A DNA stretch of 64,000 bases from Candidatus Leptovillus affinis (GCA_016705235.1 JADIYP010000001.1:186001-250000), one strand, 5' to 3'. Shown: positions 1 to 7,547, counted from the first letter of the stretch. Program-made: numbers and translations. Notes: a model not told the origin generated them from the sequence alone.

Positions 1-671
1 TCTCCCTCGTAGCCATTTTCACCGGCAAACACAACCCAATCGGAGCTGCCGGCCGCCAATAGTTGGCCGCCAGCGCGGCGCAGCTCGCTAAAAAGATGGC
101 GGCCGGTGCGGCTGTCGCCGGAGGCACGGCCGTTTACCAGCCGTTCGTCCATCGTGCGGTGATACAGCGCTTCGATGTGCGCGTCGAAGGCCGGGTCAAT
201 GGTCGGCTGCAATATCGTCGCCCCATCAAAATTGAGCGTAAAATAAAATAATCCGCCCGGCCGCAGCAGCGAAAACAACTGCGGCAGCGCCGTGGGCACG
301 TCCAGCAGGTCCAAAAAGGCGTGGGCGATGAGCAAATCGCAGGTTTGCTGCGCCTGGGGAATGTAATCGAAAATATCCACGGCCGTTACCCGCACCTGCC
401 CATCCGCCAGCCAGGGCGCCAATCGCCCACGAGCCGCCGCCACATTTTCCGGCAAGGCGTCGACGGCCGTATAACTCCCCACCGGCCACAACCCGCGCTC
501 CTGCCATCGTTCGACCATCGTGCCAATGCCCGCGCCTACCTCCAAGACATGCAAATTGGCCAACGGCGCGGCGGACTGCGCCATCGCCTGCCAGACCTGC
601 GCGTTCAGGGCGCGGTCATCGACGGTTTTTTTGGCGGCCAGATAGCGCGGGAAGGAAGGGGTGAAGGGCAT
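1..671 (-). CDS. Class I SAM-dependent methyltransferase (3' end beyond window)
   Basis: Translating the minus strand from the ATG at 671 gives 223 uninterrupted codons to the window edge, so the C-terminus is missing. A Rossmann SAM-binding motif is visible (LEVGAGIGTMVERW, about residues 42-55), followed by an acidic strand end (YTAVDALPENV) and a post-II segment (CDLLIAHAFLDLLD), the layout of a class I methyltransferase. The substrate is unknown. The start lies 27 bases after the stop of the glycosyltransferase gene at 699-1820, with a TTGG-word repeat tract between them, and a PTPS-family gene lies further upstream. Co-transcription suggests a role in modifying a pterin-derived or glycosylated small molecule; this is inference. 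No good ribosome-binding site is obvious, so the exact start is moderately certain. Confidence 0.75.
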   Translation of the reverse strand, partial: MPFTPSFPRYLAAKKTVDDRALNAQVWQAMAQSAAPLANLHVLEVGAGIGTMVERWQERGLWPVGSYTAVDALPENVAAARGRLAPWLADGQVRVTAVDIFDYIPQAQQTCDLLIAHAFLDLLDVPTALPQLFSLLRPGGLFYFTLNFDGATILQPTIDPAFDAHIEALYHRTMDERLVNGRASGDSRTGRHLFSELRRAGGQLLAAGSSDWVVFAGENGYEG

Positions 672-673
672 AG

Positions 674-727
674 GAAGTTGGTTGGTTGGGTTGGTTGGTT
701 AGTTGGTTGGTTTGTCGGTTTGTTGTT
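674..727. repeat. TTGG-word repeat tract
   Basis: Reiterated TTGG, TTAG and TTTG words fill the junction between the methyltransferase and the glycosyltransferase. The tract runs into the 3' end of the latter, encoding its last residues (TDKPTN) and its stop codon. Similar tracts occur at 2993, 4773, 7571, 21327 and 63885. Confidence 0.8.
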
Positions 728-1820
728 GCAGGGCGTGGTTATGGCTGGCGACTTCGAGCAGGAAATCGCGCACAGAGTCCATACTTTCGTCCCAGGTGGG
801 GTGCGCCAGGTATCGTTTTTGCGCTGCCAGCCCCTGCCGCAGCAGCAAACGCCGGTCCTGGCTGAGCAAATGCAGGTGCTTGGCCAGAGACAACACATTA
901 TTGGGCGGCAAAAGGAAGCCGTTTTTGCCATGTTGAATGATTTCGCTGGCTGCCCCGGCCGTTGAACCAATCACCGGCAGGCCAAAACCCATCGCCTCAA
1001 TATACACAATCCCAAAGCCCTCGTACTCCGAAGGAACCGCCAGCACGTGGCTCTGCGCGTACAATGCGGCCAAGGCCCAGTTGGAAGTGACTCCATGCAA
1101 TGTGATTTGTCCCTGGTTGACCTGCCGGATGGCTGGCGTGACGGAACGCTTTACGTATGCCGGGTCTACGTCTGGGTCGCCCACGATGTCTAACTGCCAA
1201 CTGTGCGGCGGCAAATAACTGAGCGCCGCCAGTAAGGTATGCAGCCCTTTGCGCCGGATAAGGTTGCCCACGAAGAGGATGCGCAGCGGACCGGGTTGTT
1301 GGGCGCGGGCCACAATAGTGTGCGGGCTAACGTCCGGGTTGAAACGGTCGCCGCCAGGGTAGGCGACCATCGTGGGGCGCTGGTCGGGTAATAAATTTTC
1401 CACGCGAATGCGGGTGGTGCGGCTGTTGGCGATGAAGGCATCGACGCTGGCCAGATAGCGCTGTTCGATGGCCCGATAGAGGGGCAGCAGCCAGGGGGAA
1501 TGGCGCTCGTCGCTGCGCAGGTGGTGGACAATGCTAACGATGGGGTAATGGACCAACGGCCGTATCTGCCGGTTCAGGTAAAACAAAGATGGATGATTAA
1601 GCTCGTCTTGCAGCAGCAAATCATACGCGGCGTCGCGCAAATGATTGAAGATGGTGTTGTCGAAGTTGTGGGTGAGGTGACGGCCGTAACTAGACGGCTT
1701 CAACGACACGATCTGCACCTCGTCGCCATGCCGCTGCAGCATATCCACCAGCTTGCGGTCATACAAATAACCGCCAGAAAGGGTGTCTAAACGGCCGTAA
1801 ATAACCAAACCAATGCGCAT
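699..1820 (-). CDS. GT4-family glycosyltransferase
   Basis: This 373-residue protein has the GT-B layout of glycosyltransferase family 4. The N-terminal Rossmann domain begins MRIGLVIYGR with a glycine-rich loop (SGGYLYD). A second domain begins near residue 180 (LRILFVGNLIRRKGLHTLL). The retaining-GT4 nucleotide-sugar motif E-X7-E is present as E267 and E275 (SEYEGFGIVYIEAMGFG). Such enzymes transfer a sugar from an NDP-sugar to an acceptor in the cytoplasm. The neighbours, a PTPS-family enzyme upstream and a methyltransferase downstream, make a pterin or other small aromatic acceptor possible, but lipid or polysaccharide acceptors cannot be excluded. The last residues (QQQTDKPTN) are encoded by the TTGG repeat tract, so the C-terminus has drifted into repeat DNA. 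Confidence 0.88.
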   Translation of the reverse strand: MRIGLVIYGRLDTLSGGYLYDRKLVDMLQRHGDEVQIVSLKPSSYGRHLTHNFDNTIFNHLRDAAYDLLLQDELNHPSLFYLNRQIRPLVHYPIVSIVHHLRSDERHSPWLLPLYRAIEQRYLASVDAFIANSRTTRIRVENLLPDQRPTMVAYPGGDRFNPDVSPHTIVARAQQPGPLRILFVGNLIRRKGLHTLLAALSYLPPHSWQLDIVGDPDVDPAYVKRSVTPAIRQVNQGQITLHGVTSNWALAALYAQSHVLAVPSEYEGFGIVYIEAMGFGLPVIGSTAGAASEIIQHGKNGFLLPPNNVLSLAKHLHLLSQDRRLLLRQGLAAQKRYLAHPTWDESMDSVRDFLLEVASHNHALQQQTDKPTN

Positions 1821-1828
1821 TGTTCTAT

Positions 1829-1900
1829 GAGGAGGAGACTGGAGATTAGAGATTGGATATTGCGATACGCGCAGTCTCCAATCTCTAATCTCTAATCCTC
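1829..1900. repeat. Hairpin tract of GGAGACT/GAGATT words
   Basis: An arm of GGAGACTGGAGATTAGAGATTGG words faces its reverse complement (CCAATCTCTAATCTC) across a short loop between the PTPS and glycosyltransferase genes. This is the first member of a family recurring at 4255, 11264, 23322, 34046, 39702, 52430, 56331 and 57791. Confidence 0.8.
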
Positions 1901-2281
1901 TTACAATCCCTGTTCATAACTCGCCCAGGCAATATCATTCTCCCAAATCTTGATGATCATCCGGTTCAAGTTGGGGGCCTGAATGCGGCCGGCCATTGCC
2001 TGGCAAAAAATGCGGGAAAAATGCTCAATGCTGGGATTCAGGCCAGCAAATTCCGGCAGATCGTTGAGCGTTTTATCCCGAAAATAAGCCACTAACAAAT
2101 TCAGGTTCGTTTCAATATCAACAATATCAACAAGATACCCATGTTGGTCCAGCGATTCGCCCACTAACTGCACTTCCACCTGGTAATGGTGCGAATGCCA
2201 CTCGTTTTCCGCTCCCCAATCGCCGCCGATCAAAAAATGTTGGGCGACAAAATCACGTTTAACAGCTACAGTGTACATCAT
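1901..2281 (-). CDS. 6-pyruvoyltetrahydropterin synthase/QueD-family protein, Glu variant
   Basis: The 126-residue protein matches the PTPS/QueD fold in length and motifs. Zinc-ligand histidines are seen as H15 (AQHFL) and H29/H31 (WHSHHYQVEV). The conserved NPSIEHF segment (about 78-84) and the C-terminal IWENDIAWASYE segment complete the family pattern. The usual motif is C-x3-H-x-H with a catalytic cysteine. Here that position is glutamate (E25 in E25-N-E-W-H29-S-H31). In the PTPS-III group, known from Plasmodium and some bacteria, a Glu in place of this Cys goes with conversion of dihydroneopterin triphosphate to 6-hydroxymethyl-dihydropterin. The exact product here is therefore open: a folate bypass or a different pterin. 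It leads a leftward cluster with a GT4 glycosyltransferase and a methyltransferase. Confidence 0.85.
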   Translation of the reverse strand: MMYTVAVKRDFVAQHFLIGGDWGAENEWHSHHYQVEVQLVGESLDQHGYLVDIVDIETNLNLLVAYFRDKTLNDLPEFAGLNPSIEHFSRIFCQAMAGRIQAPNLNRMIIKIWENDIAWASYEQGL

Positions 2282-2351
2282 GCCTCGCTTGGAAATAAAC
2301 CTCTGATTATAAGACGCTTATTTGTATCAGGAAAAAGAGCACGCGGCGAGG

Positions 2352-2562
2352 CCAGCAATTCTCAATTTAGATCAGGCATTCGTGCGAACAGGGCAATTTC
2401 TTTGCAATTTAGGCTGAATTGTCATTCTGAGCGGAGTCTGCGGAGCGAAGAATCCCCATGTATTGGTCATTAGGGCTGAACGGGATGCTTCGGAGGATGC
2501 TTCGGCAAGCTCAGCACAGGCTCTCAGCATGACATATTTCTAGTTAAATTGAGAATTCCTGG
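2352..2562. mobile_element. MITE-like element with target-site duplication
   Basis: A non-coding element of about 211 bp is bounded by imperfect terminal inverted repeats: CCAGCAATTCTCAATTTA on the left and, reverse-complemented, CCAGGAATTCTCAATTTA on the right. The 8-mer CGGCGAGG directly flanks both ends (2344-2351 and 2563-2570), as expected of a target-site duplication. Inside is a second inverted repeat beginning GTCATTCTGAGCGGAGTC and ending with a degenerate complement. No transposase is encoded, so mobility would need a partner elsewhere. The left 82 bp recur exactly, inverted, at 6489-6570. Confidence 0.75.
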
Positions 2563-2616
2563 CGGCGAGGCCGCAGATTAGTCCAATCGCCCAGATTGGA
2601 CCAATCTCTCGCTCAA

Positions 2617-2688
2617 CTAGCAGGCTGTCGGAAAAGTCGAATCCGTTCAATCCGTGTTCCTACCCTGAGATCTCCGACAGCCTACCAG
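2617..2688. mobile_element. Short inverted-repeat element (CTAGCAGG family)
   Basis: Left end CTAGCAGGCTGTCGGA and right end TCCGACAGCCTACCAG are near-perfect inverted repeats (14 of 16) enclosing about 40 bp. The same terminal sequence bounds the element at 52604-52712 and a degenerate copy near 11303. No coding capacity; probably a small non-autonomous element. Confidence 0.6.
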
Positions 2689-2691
2689 CCA

Positions 2692-2943
2692 GTAGGAACG
2701 GCTCAGGAACAAGTAGGAATGACCCAGGAGCAGGTAGGAACGGTTCAGGAGCAGGTAGGAACGACCCAAAAGCAGGTAGGAACGGTTCAGGAGCAGGTAG
2801 GAACGACCCAGAAGCAGGTAGGAACAGCTCAGGAGCAGGTAGGAACGGTTCAGGAGCAAGTAGGAACGGTTCAGGAGCAGGTAGGAACGGTTCAGGAGCA
2901 GGTAGGAACGGTTCAGGAGCAGGTAGGAGCGGTTCCGCAGACA
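2692..2943. repeat. 12-copy 21-bp tandem repeat
   Basis: Twelve contiguous 21-bp units begin at 2692, 2713, 2734 and so on to 2923. Each starts GTAGGAAYG and ends CAGGAGCAG or a close variant. All units keep one reading frame, so both strands stay open (7-residue repeats such as VGTVQEQ), but there is no plausible start or ribosome-binding site. The array starts at the edge of the inverted-repeat element at 2617-2688. It is probably a non-coding minisatellite. Confidence 0.85.
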
Positions 2944-2992
2944 GATGGAATTGTTGGTGAGCATGAGATTCAAGGCTACAATTACGGCCGTT

Positions 2993-3021
2993 CACCAAAC
3001 CAACCATCAAACCAACCAACT
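2993..3021. repeat. CCAACCAAC-word tract
   Basis: Reiterated CCAACCA/CAAACCAA words lie immediately before the ribosome-binding site of the ATP-grasp gene. This is the complementary orientation of the tract at 674-727. Confidence 0.7.
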
Positions 3022-3040
3022 TACCACGCAGGAGAAAACC

Positions 3041-4255
3041 ATGTCTGACGAACGGCCGTTAACCATCCTCTGTCTCGCCTCAGAATTCAAAGGGCTGCCC
3101 TTCATCCACGCCGCCAAAGAAGCTGGCTGCCGCGTCTTGCTGCTGGCCGCCGAAAAAACCGCTCAGGAAGCCTGGCCCTGGGACAGCATCGACGAACGCT
3201 TCTTCATGCCCAACATCTCCACCCAGCCCGACGTCACCCACGCCGTCAGTTTTCTGGCGCGCGGCCACAAAATAGACCGCATCACCGCCCTGGATGATTA
3301 CGACGTGGCCACGGCCGCTTCCCTGCGTGAACACATGCGCCTGCCCGGCATCGGCGACAGCCTGGCCCGCCACTTCCGCGACAAACTGGCCATGCGCGTG
3401 CGCGCCCGGCAGGCCGGCCTGCCCGTGCCCGATTTCGCCCCCATCCTCAACTACGACGACCTGCGCGATTTTATGGCCCGCACGCCCGCGCCCTGGGTCC
3501 TCAAACCCCGCTTCGACGCCGGGGCCATCGGCATCCGCAAATTGCAACACAGCGAAGAACTGTGGCGCGCCCTGGACGAATTGGGCGACAAACAATCCTT
3601 CTATCTGGTCGAGCAGTTCATCCCCGGCGACGTGTATCACGTCGATTCGCTGGTCTGGGACGGCGAGGTGATTTTTGCCAGCCCCAGCCAATACGGCGCG
3701 CCGCCGCTGGCCGTCTCGCATGGCGGCGGCATCTTCAGCACCCGCACCCTGGACCCCGCCCACCCGGAAACGCAAGCCCTGCTGGCCCTGAACCGCGATC
3801 TGCTCTCCGGGCTGCAACTGCCGCGCGGCGCATCGCATACGGAGTTTATTCGGGGATTGGCAGACGGCCGTTTCTACTTCCTGGAAACGGCCGCCCGCGT
3901 CGGCGGAGCCAACATCGACAAACTCGTCAAAGCCGCCACCGGCGTCGAACTCTGGGCCGAAGCCGCGCGCATCGAAATCGCCCACGCCCGCGGCCAGCAG
4001 TACCAGCTCCCGCCCCTGCGCCACGATTACGCCGGGCTGCTCATCTGCCTCTCCCACCAGCAGCGCCCCGACCTCTCCGCCTACCAGGACCCGGAAATCG
4101 TCTGGCGGCTGCCCAAAGACCACCACGCCGGCCTCATCGCCGTCTCCCCCGACCCCGGCCGCATCGAATACCTCATGGGCCAATACGCCGACCGCTTCGC
4201 CCAAGACTTCCTGGCCGTCCAACCGCCGAAGAAAGAAGCGCGGACGACGTTTTAG
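3041..4255 (+). CDS. ATP-grasp family ligase/carboxylase-like enzyme
   Basis: The start is set by an AGGAG site 7 bases before ATG 3041, giving 404 residues. The N-terminal pre-ATP-grasp domain (LCLASEFKGLPFIHAAKEAG) is followed near 95-110 by ALDDYDVATAASLREHM. The ATP-grasp body includes WVLKPRFDAGAIGIRKL and YLVEQFIPGDVYHVDSLVW. The metal/ATP-binding end is EFIRGLADGRFYFLETAARVGGANI. Such enzymes make acyl-phosphate intermediates and join a carboxylate to an amine or thiol, or act as carboxylase-like ligases. The substrate is not evident. It is the first gene of a rightward block (ATP-grasp, GNAT, F420-type reductase, kinase) lying between inverted MITE copies, and could belong to a small-molecule tailoring set. 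Confidence 0.85.
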   Translation: MSDERPLTILCLASEFKGLPFIHAAKEAGCRVLLLAAEKTAQEAWPWDSIDERFFMPNISTQPDVTHAVSFLARGHKIDRITALDDYDVATAASLREHMRLPGIGDSLARHFRDKLAMRVRARQAGLPVPDFAPILNYDDLRDFMARTPAPWVLKPRFDAGAIGIRKLQHSEELWRALDELGDKQSFYLVEQFIPGDVYHVDSLVWDGEVIFASPSQYGAPPLAVSHGGGIFSTRTLDPAHPETQALLALNRDLLSGLQLPRGASHTEFIRGLADGRFYFLETAARVGGANIDKLVKAATGVELWAEAARIEIAHARGQQYQLPPLRHDYAGLLICLSHQQRPDLSAYQDPEIVWRLPKDHHAGLIAVSPDPGRIEYLMGQYADRFAQDFLAVQPPKKEARTTF

Positions 4256-4300
4256 AGAGATTAGAGATGGGAGATTCGCGCAATCTCCCATCTCCACTCC
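4255..4300. repeat. Hairpin tract of GAGATT/GGGAGATT words
   Basis: An arm of GAGATTAGAGATGGGAGATT faces AATCTCCCATCTCC across CGCG. It starts at the stop codon of the ATP-grasp gene and ends just before the acetyltransferase start. Confidence 0.75.
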
Positions 4301-4305
4301 TCGCC

Positions 4306-4767
4306 ATGACCTACCACTTCACCCCTATGACGGCCGTCTACGCCCAAGCCATCGCCAACTGGCATTATGAAGGCGACTATACGTTTTACGACATGGACCA
4401 GGACCCCGGCGACCTGGAAGATTTGCTAGACCCGGCGAACTGGCCGGACGCCTATTTTGCCGTGCTGAACGCGGCGGGCGAACTGGTGGGCTTTTTTGTG
4501 TTCTCACAAGATGGCGACACGGTGGAGGTGGGCCTGGGCCTGGCCCCGGCGTTCACCGGCCAGGGACTGGGCGAAAGCTTTGTCCTTGCCGGGCTGGCAT
4601 TCGCCCGCCAACGCTACTGCCCCTGCGCCTTCCACCTGCGCGTGGCCCAATTCAACCAACGCGCCATCCGCGTCTACGAAAAAGCAGGCTTCACACGCGG
4701 CAAAACCTACCAGCAGGCCACCAACGGCGATGTCTACGAATTTATTTGCATGGAGTGTCCGGCGTGA
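4306..4767 (+). CDS. GNAT-family N-acetyltransferase
   Basis: From ATG 4306 the protein is 153 residues, a normal GNAT length. The N-terminus begins MTYHFTPMTA. A central strand (YFAVLNAAGELVGFFVFS) precedes the acetyl-CoA loop (GLGLAPAFTGQGLGESFV, about 78-95), which carries the Q/R-x-x-G-x-G/A pyrophosphate motif. The family C-terminus is NQRAIRVYEKAGFTRG. It transfers an acyl group from acyl-CoA to an amine; the acceptor is unknown. The frame stays open far upstream inside the ATP-grasp gene, but homology begins only here. It sits between two repeat tracts in the accessory block. Confidence 0.88.
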   Translation: MTYHFTPMTAVYAQAIANWHYEGDYTFYDMDQDPGDLEDLLDPANWPDAYFAVLNAAGELVGFFVFSQDGDTVEVGLGLAPAFTGQGLGESFVLAGLAFARQRYCPCAFHLRVAQFNQRAIRVYEKAGFTRGKTYQQATNGDVYEFICMECPA

Positions 4768-4772
4768 AGAAT

Positions 4773-4870
4773 GTTGGTTGGTTGGTTGGTTTGTTAGTTT
4801 GTTAGTTTGTTGGTTGGTTAGTTTGTTACCCGCCAACAAACCCACCAACCATCCAACCAACAAACTTCTT
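4773..4870. repeat. TTGG/CCAA long hairpin tract
   Basis: About 50 bp of TTGG, TTTG and TTAG words are followed by about 40 bp of the complementary CCAA/CAAA words, forming a long imperfect stem that fills the junction between the acetyltransferase and the reductase gene. Confidence 0.85.
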
Positions 4871-4883
4871 CTGAGAGCCATCT

Positions 4884-5384
4884 ATGAATGACTTACGTTA
4901 TAACCCCAATCTCATCCAGCGCTCCGTGCAGCGTGTGGCGGCGTTACGGCCGTCTGCCTGGCTGCTCTCCCACACCCTCCACCACCTGGACCCGCCCGTC
5001 TACCGGCTAACCGGCGGCAGCACCACCCTCACCAGCTTGCTTAGCGGCCTGCCCATCATCACCCTGGTAACAACAGGCGCCAAATCCGGCCAACCCCGCG
5101 CCGTGCCCCTCATCGCCATCCCCCACGAGGGCGATCTGTTCATCATCGCCTCTAACTGGGGCGGTCAAAACCACCCCGCCTGGTACTACAACCTCAAAGC
5201 CCACCCGGAATGCGCGGTGGAAGTCAACGGCCGTTCCCATCCCTACACCGCCCACGAACTCAGCGGCGACGCCAAAACCACCGTCTGGCAAACGGCCGTG
5301 CGCTTGTACCCCGGCTACGCCGCCTACAAACAGCGCACCACCCGCAGCATTCCCGTGTTCAAGCTGTTAGCTGTTAGCTGTTAG
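4884..5384 (+). CDS. F420-type nitroreductase/quinone reductase family protein (DDN-like)
   Basis: The 166-residue protein has the split beta-barrel DDN/DUF385 signature: PIITLVTTGAKSGQPRAVPL (about 54-73), IASNWGGQNHPAWYYNLKAHP (about 89-109) and a late YPGYAAYKQRTTR-IPVF segment. Family members use deazaflavin F420H2 to reduce quinones or nitro compounds, so an F420 role is likely, though no F420 genes lie in the window. The last residues (KLLAVSC) and the stop codon are encoded by the AGCTGTT repeat tract beginning at 5359; related proteins usually end soon after IPVFxL. The reading frame has thus been terminated inside repeat DNA. Confidence 0.85.
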   Translation: MNDLRYNPNLIQRSVQRVAALRPSAWLLSHTLHHLDPPVYRLTGGSTTLTSLLSGLPIITLVTTGAKSGQPRAVPLIAIPHEGDLFIIASNWGGQNHPAWYYNLKAHPECAVEVNGRSHPYTAHELSGDAKTTVWQTAVRLYPGYAAYKQRTTRSIPVFKLLAVSC

Positions 5385-5431
5385 CTGTTAGCTGTTAGCT
5401 TCATCACGCATCACGCATCACGCATCATCAT
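5359..5431. repeat. AGCTGTT and CATCACG word tracts
   Basis: Five to six copies of AGCTGTT are followed by reiterated CATCACG words. The first tract overlaps the 3' end of the reductase gene and supplies its stop codon; the second ends just before the kinase start. Confidence 0.85.
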
Positions 5432-5432
5432 T

Positions 5433-6337
5433 ATGCACATTCCCCCCGATTTCACCGCCCACATGCTGGAAATGTATGGCGACTCCGGCCGCGATTGGCT
5501 GGACCGCCTGCCCGCTATCCTGGCCGACTGCGCCGCCCGCTGGCAGCTCACGCTGGAACGGCCGTTCCCCCTCTCCTACAACTACGTCACCGCCGCCGCC
5601 CGCGCCGATGGCGCGCCGGTCGTCCTGAAGGTGGGCTACCCCAACCCGAACTGCTGTCCGAGATTGCCGCGCTGCGGGTGTATAACGGCCGTGGCGTCTG
5701 CCGCCTGCTCGCCGCCGACGAGGCCCAGGGCGCGTTCCTGCTGGAGCGCGTCCTGCCCGGTATCACCCTGGACACCCTGCCCGACGACGACGCGGCCACC
5801 GTCATCGCCGCCCAGGTGATGCGGCAGTTGTGGCAGCCCGCACCGGCCAATCATGCGTTTCCCAATTTAGCCCGCTGGACCGAGGCCATTTTGCGTCTGC
5901 GGCCGCATTTTGGCGGCGGGACCGGCCCGTTTCCGGCGCGATTGGTGGATACGGCCGTTGCCCTCCGCGCCGAACTGCTGGCTGATGACGTAACGCCGGT
6001 CCTGCTGCACGGCGACTTCCACCACTACAATATCCTCACTGCCCAACGCCAGCCCTGGCTGGCAATTGACCCCAAAGGCGTCAGCGGCGACCCGGCCTAT
6101 GAGCCATCTACCCTGCTCTACAACCCCGTCCACACCTTCCCCTACCGCCCCGACATGCCGCGTCGCCTGCGCCGCCGCCTGGACATCCTGGCCGAAACGC
6201 TGAGCATCGACCGGGCGCGCCTGCTGCGCTGGGGGATCGTGCAAAACGTGCTGTCCGTCTGGTGGAGCGTAGAAGACAACGAAAGCGGCTGGGAGCCGGT
6301 CCTGCGCATCGGCGAGGCGCTGCTAGAGGATTTGTAG
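5433..6337 (+). pseudogene. APH(6)-like aminoglycoside/hydroxyurea kinase, frameshifted
   Basis: Two frames together encode one kinase-like protein of about 300 residues. The N-terminal part starts at ATG 5433 (MHIPPDFTAHMLEMYG) and reads correctly to VVLKVGYPNP near 5648. Homology then continues in the frame two positions over (ELLSEIAALRVYNGRGVCRL) to 6337. A single missing base near 5645-5652 explains it. The catalytic region (LLHGDFHHYNIL, then AIDPKGVSGDPAYE) is the streptomycin 6-kinase/APH(6) pattern with its catalytic Asp and the DPK metal site. These enzymes phosphorylate aminoglycosides or related sugars. The shift may be a genuine inactivation or an assembly error. Confidence 0.8.
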
Positions 6338-6659
6338 GAGGGGAATGGGACGCGGATTTTCACGGATGCAGATAGTGTGATGATCCAGGCCACATTAGAA
6401 GCGCCGTCATTCTGAACGGAGTCCGCGAAGTGAAGAATCCCCATTTGTTAGCGAAAAGGGGGATTCTTCCCAGGGGGGGGGCCAGACTCGCTCAGAATGA
6501 CAATTCAGCCTAAATTGCAAAGAAATTGCCCTGTTCGCACGAATGCCTGATCTAAATTGAGAATTGCTGGATTCTTCCTCGAAGACTCGTCAGAATGACG
6601 GCCACCAACTCTTGACCGCAACAGATTCTCTAAAAATCCGCATCCTCCGCGCCCCATTC
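6338..6659. other. Gene-free region with MITE remnants
   Basis: No gene is supported here. The region holds a CATTCTGAACGGAGTC repeat with its partial complement (6409-6500), the 82-bp MITE end at 6489-6570, another degenerate CATTCTGA-type remnant, and GCGGATTTTCACGGATG-type words at both edges (6343 and 6629). Confidence 0.7.
6489..6570. mobile_element. Inverted exact copy of the MITE end at 2352-2433
   Basis: These 82 bases are the exact reverse complement of 2352-2433, including the CCAGCAATTCTCAATTTA terminus (here at 6570). The opposite end of the element is degenerate or missing. The two copies bracket the accessory block of four genes. Confidence 0.85.
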
Positions 6660-7547
6660 CTACAACGCAAACGTTTGCCCGGTGAAGGCGACCTGCGCCC
6701 CGGCGGCGGTGATTTCGGCCCGCGCGGCGCTGCCTGCTTCCAGCGCCGGGTTGGTGTGGTTGAGGTGCGTGAAGACAAGCTGGCCGGGAATGTTGGCAAA
6801 GCGGACCAGGGTGTCGGGGATGAGCGGATGGGCCACGGGGAGACGGCCGTTCAACTCCCCCACGCCATAAAAGCAACCATCCACCAGGGCCACGTCTACC
6901 GCGCCCAATACAGCTTCCGCCTCCGGCCACGCCTCCCAATTGTCAATATCCGGCAGATAGAGCAGCGAACGGCGCGGCCCCTGCACGCGAAACGCCAGCG
7001 TGCCCGCGCCCCACTCGTCGCGGTGCGGCACAGGAAGCGGGGTGATGGTCAGATCGGCGGCCAGGGGGATGGGGTGGTGCGCCGCCAGCGCCTGCCAACG
7101 CAGCCCGGCGTTGAGCGGCCGGTACAACCCATTGCCGCGCAGCAGTTCCACCAATCCCGGCAGCGCATACACCGGCAAATCGCTCACGGCCATCGCCTCC
7201 GGCCCCAACTGCGGCAGCCCACCCACGTGGCCCATGTGGGCGTGGGTCAGGAAGATGGCGTCCGGCGGGCGCAGGCGGTTGGGGCGCTGGGGGTGCGGCC
7301 CCAGCCAGTCGGCCAGCAGGTTAAGCTGGTATTTGATGTCCGGCGTGGCGTCGAGGAGATAGACGGCCGTTCGCCCACCTCGCGCATCGACAATCGCCAG
7401 ACACGCCGCGTAATCGCCCTTCGTCCCATCGGCAAACGCCGCCGCACAGCGCGGGCAGCGGCAGCCCACATGCGGCAGCCCGCCATCCTGCATAATGCCC
7501 AAGACAACGGCCGTTACGCCGTCATTCTCTCCATTTCCAGTCATCAT
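6660..7547 (-). CDS. PqqB-like MBL-fold metal-dependent hydrolase
   Basis: The 295-residue protein resembles PqqB. It begins with a beta strand and the family motif LGIMQDGGLPHVGCRCPRC (about 16-34), whose cysteines bind a structural metal in PqqB relatives. The metallo-beta-lactamase motif is THAHMGHVGGL (HxHxxH), with later ligands in PVPHRDEWG, LPDIDNW and FTHLNHTNP. PqqB acts in pyrroloquinoline quinone maturation, but no pqqA, pqqC, pqqD or pqqE gene is nearby, so this is better called a PqqB-like hydrolase of unknown substrate. It is monocistronic and divergent from the aminotransferase gene, from which a TTGG/CCAA hairpin tract separates it. The second Met codon is an equally possible start. 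Confidence 0.85.
   Translation of the reverse strand: MMTGNGENDGVTAVVLGIMQDGGLPHVGCRCPRCAAAFADGTKGDYAACLAIVDARGGRTAVYLLDATPDIKYQLNLLADWLGPHPQRPNRLRPPDAIFLTHAHMGHVGGLPQLGPEAMAVSDLPVYALPGLVELLRGNGLYRPLNAGLRWQALAAHHPIPLAADLTITPLPVPHRDEWGAGTLAFRVQGPRRSLLYLPDIDNWEAWPEAEAVLGAVDVALVDGCFYGVGELNGRLPVAHPLIPDTLVRFANIPGQLVFTHLNHTNPALEAGSAARAEITAAGAQVAFTGQTFAL

Noticed and set aside
321..965. 214-codon plus-strand frame
   Set aside because: It is the antisense shadow of the methyltransferase and glycosyltransferase genes.
2596..3048. 150-codon open frame over the 21-bp array
   Set aside because: Its openness follows from the 21-bp period; no ribosome-binding site, no domain, and several other frames over the array are equally open.
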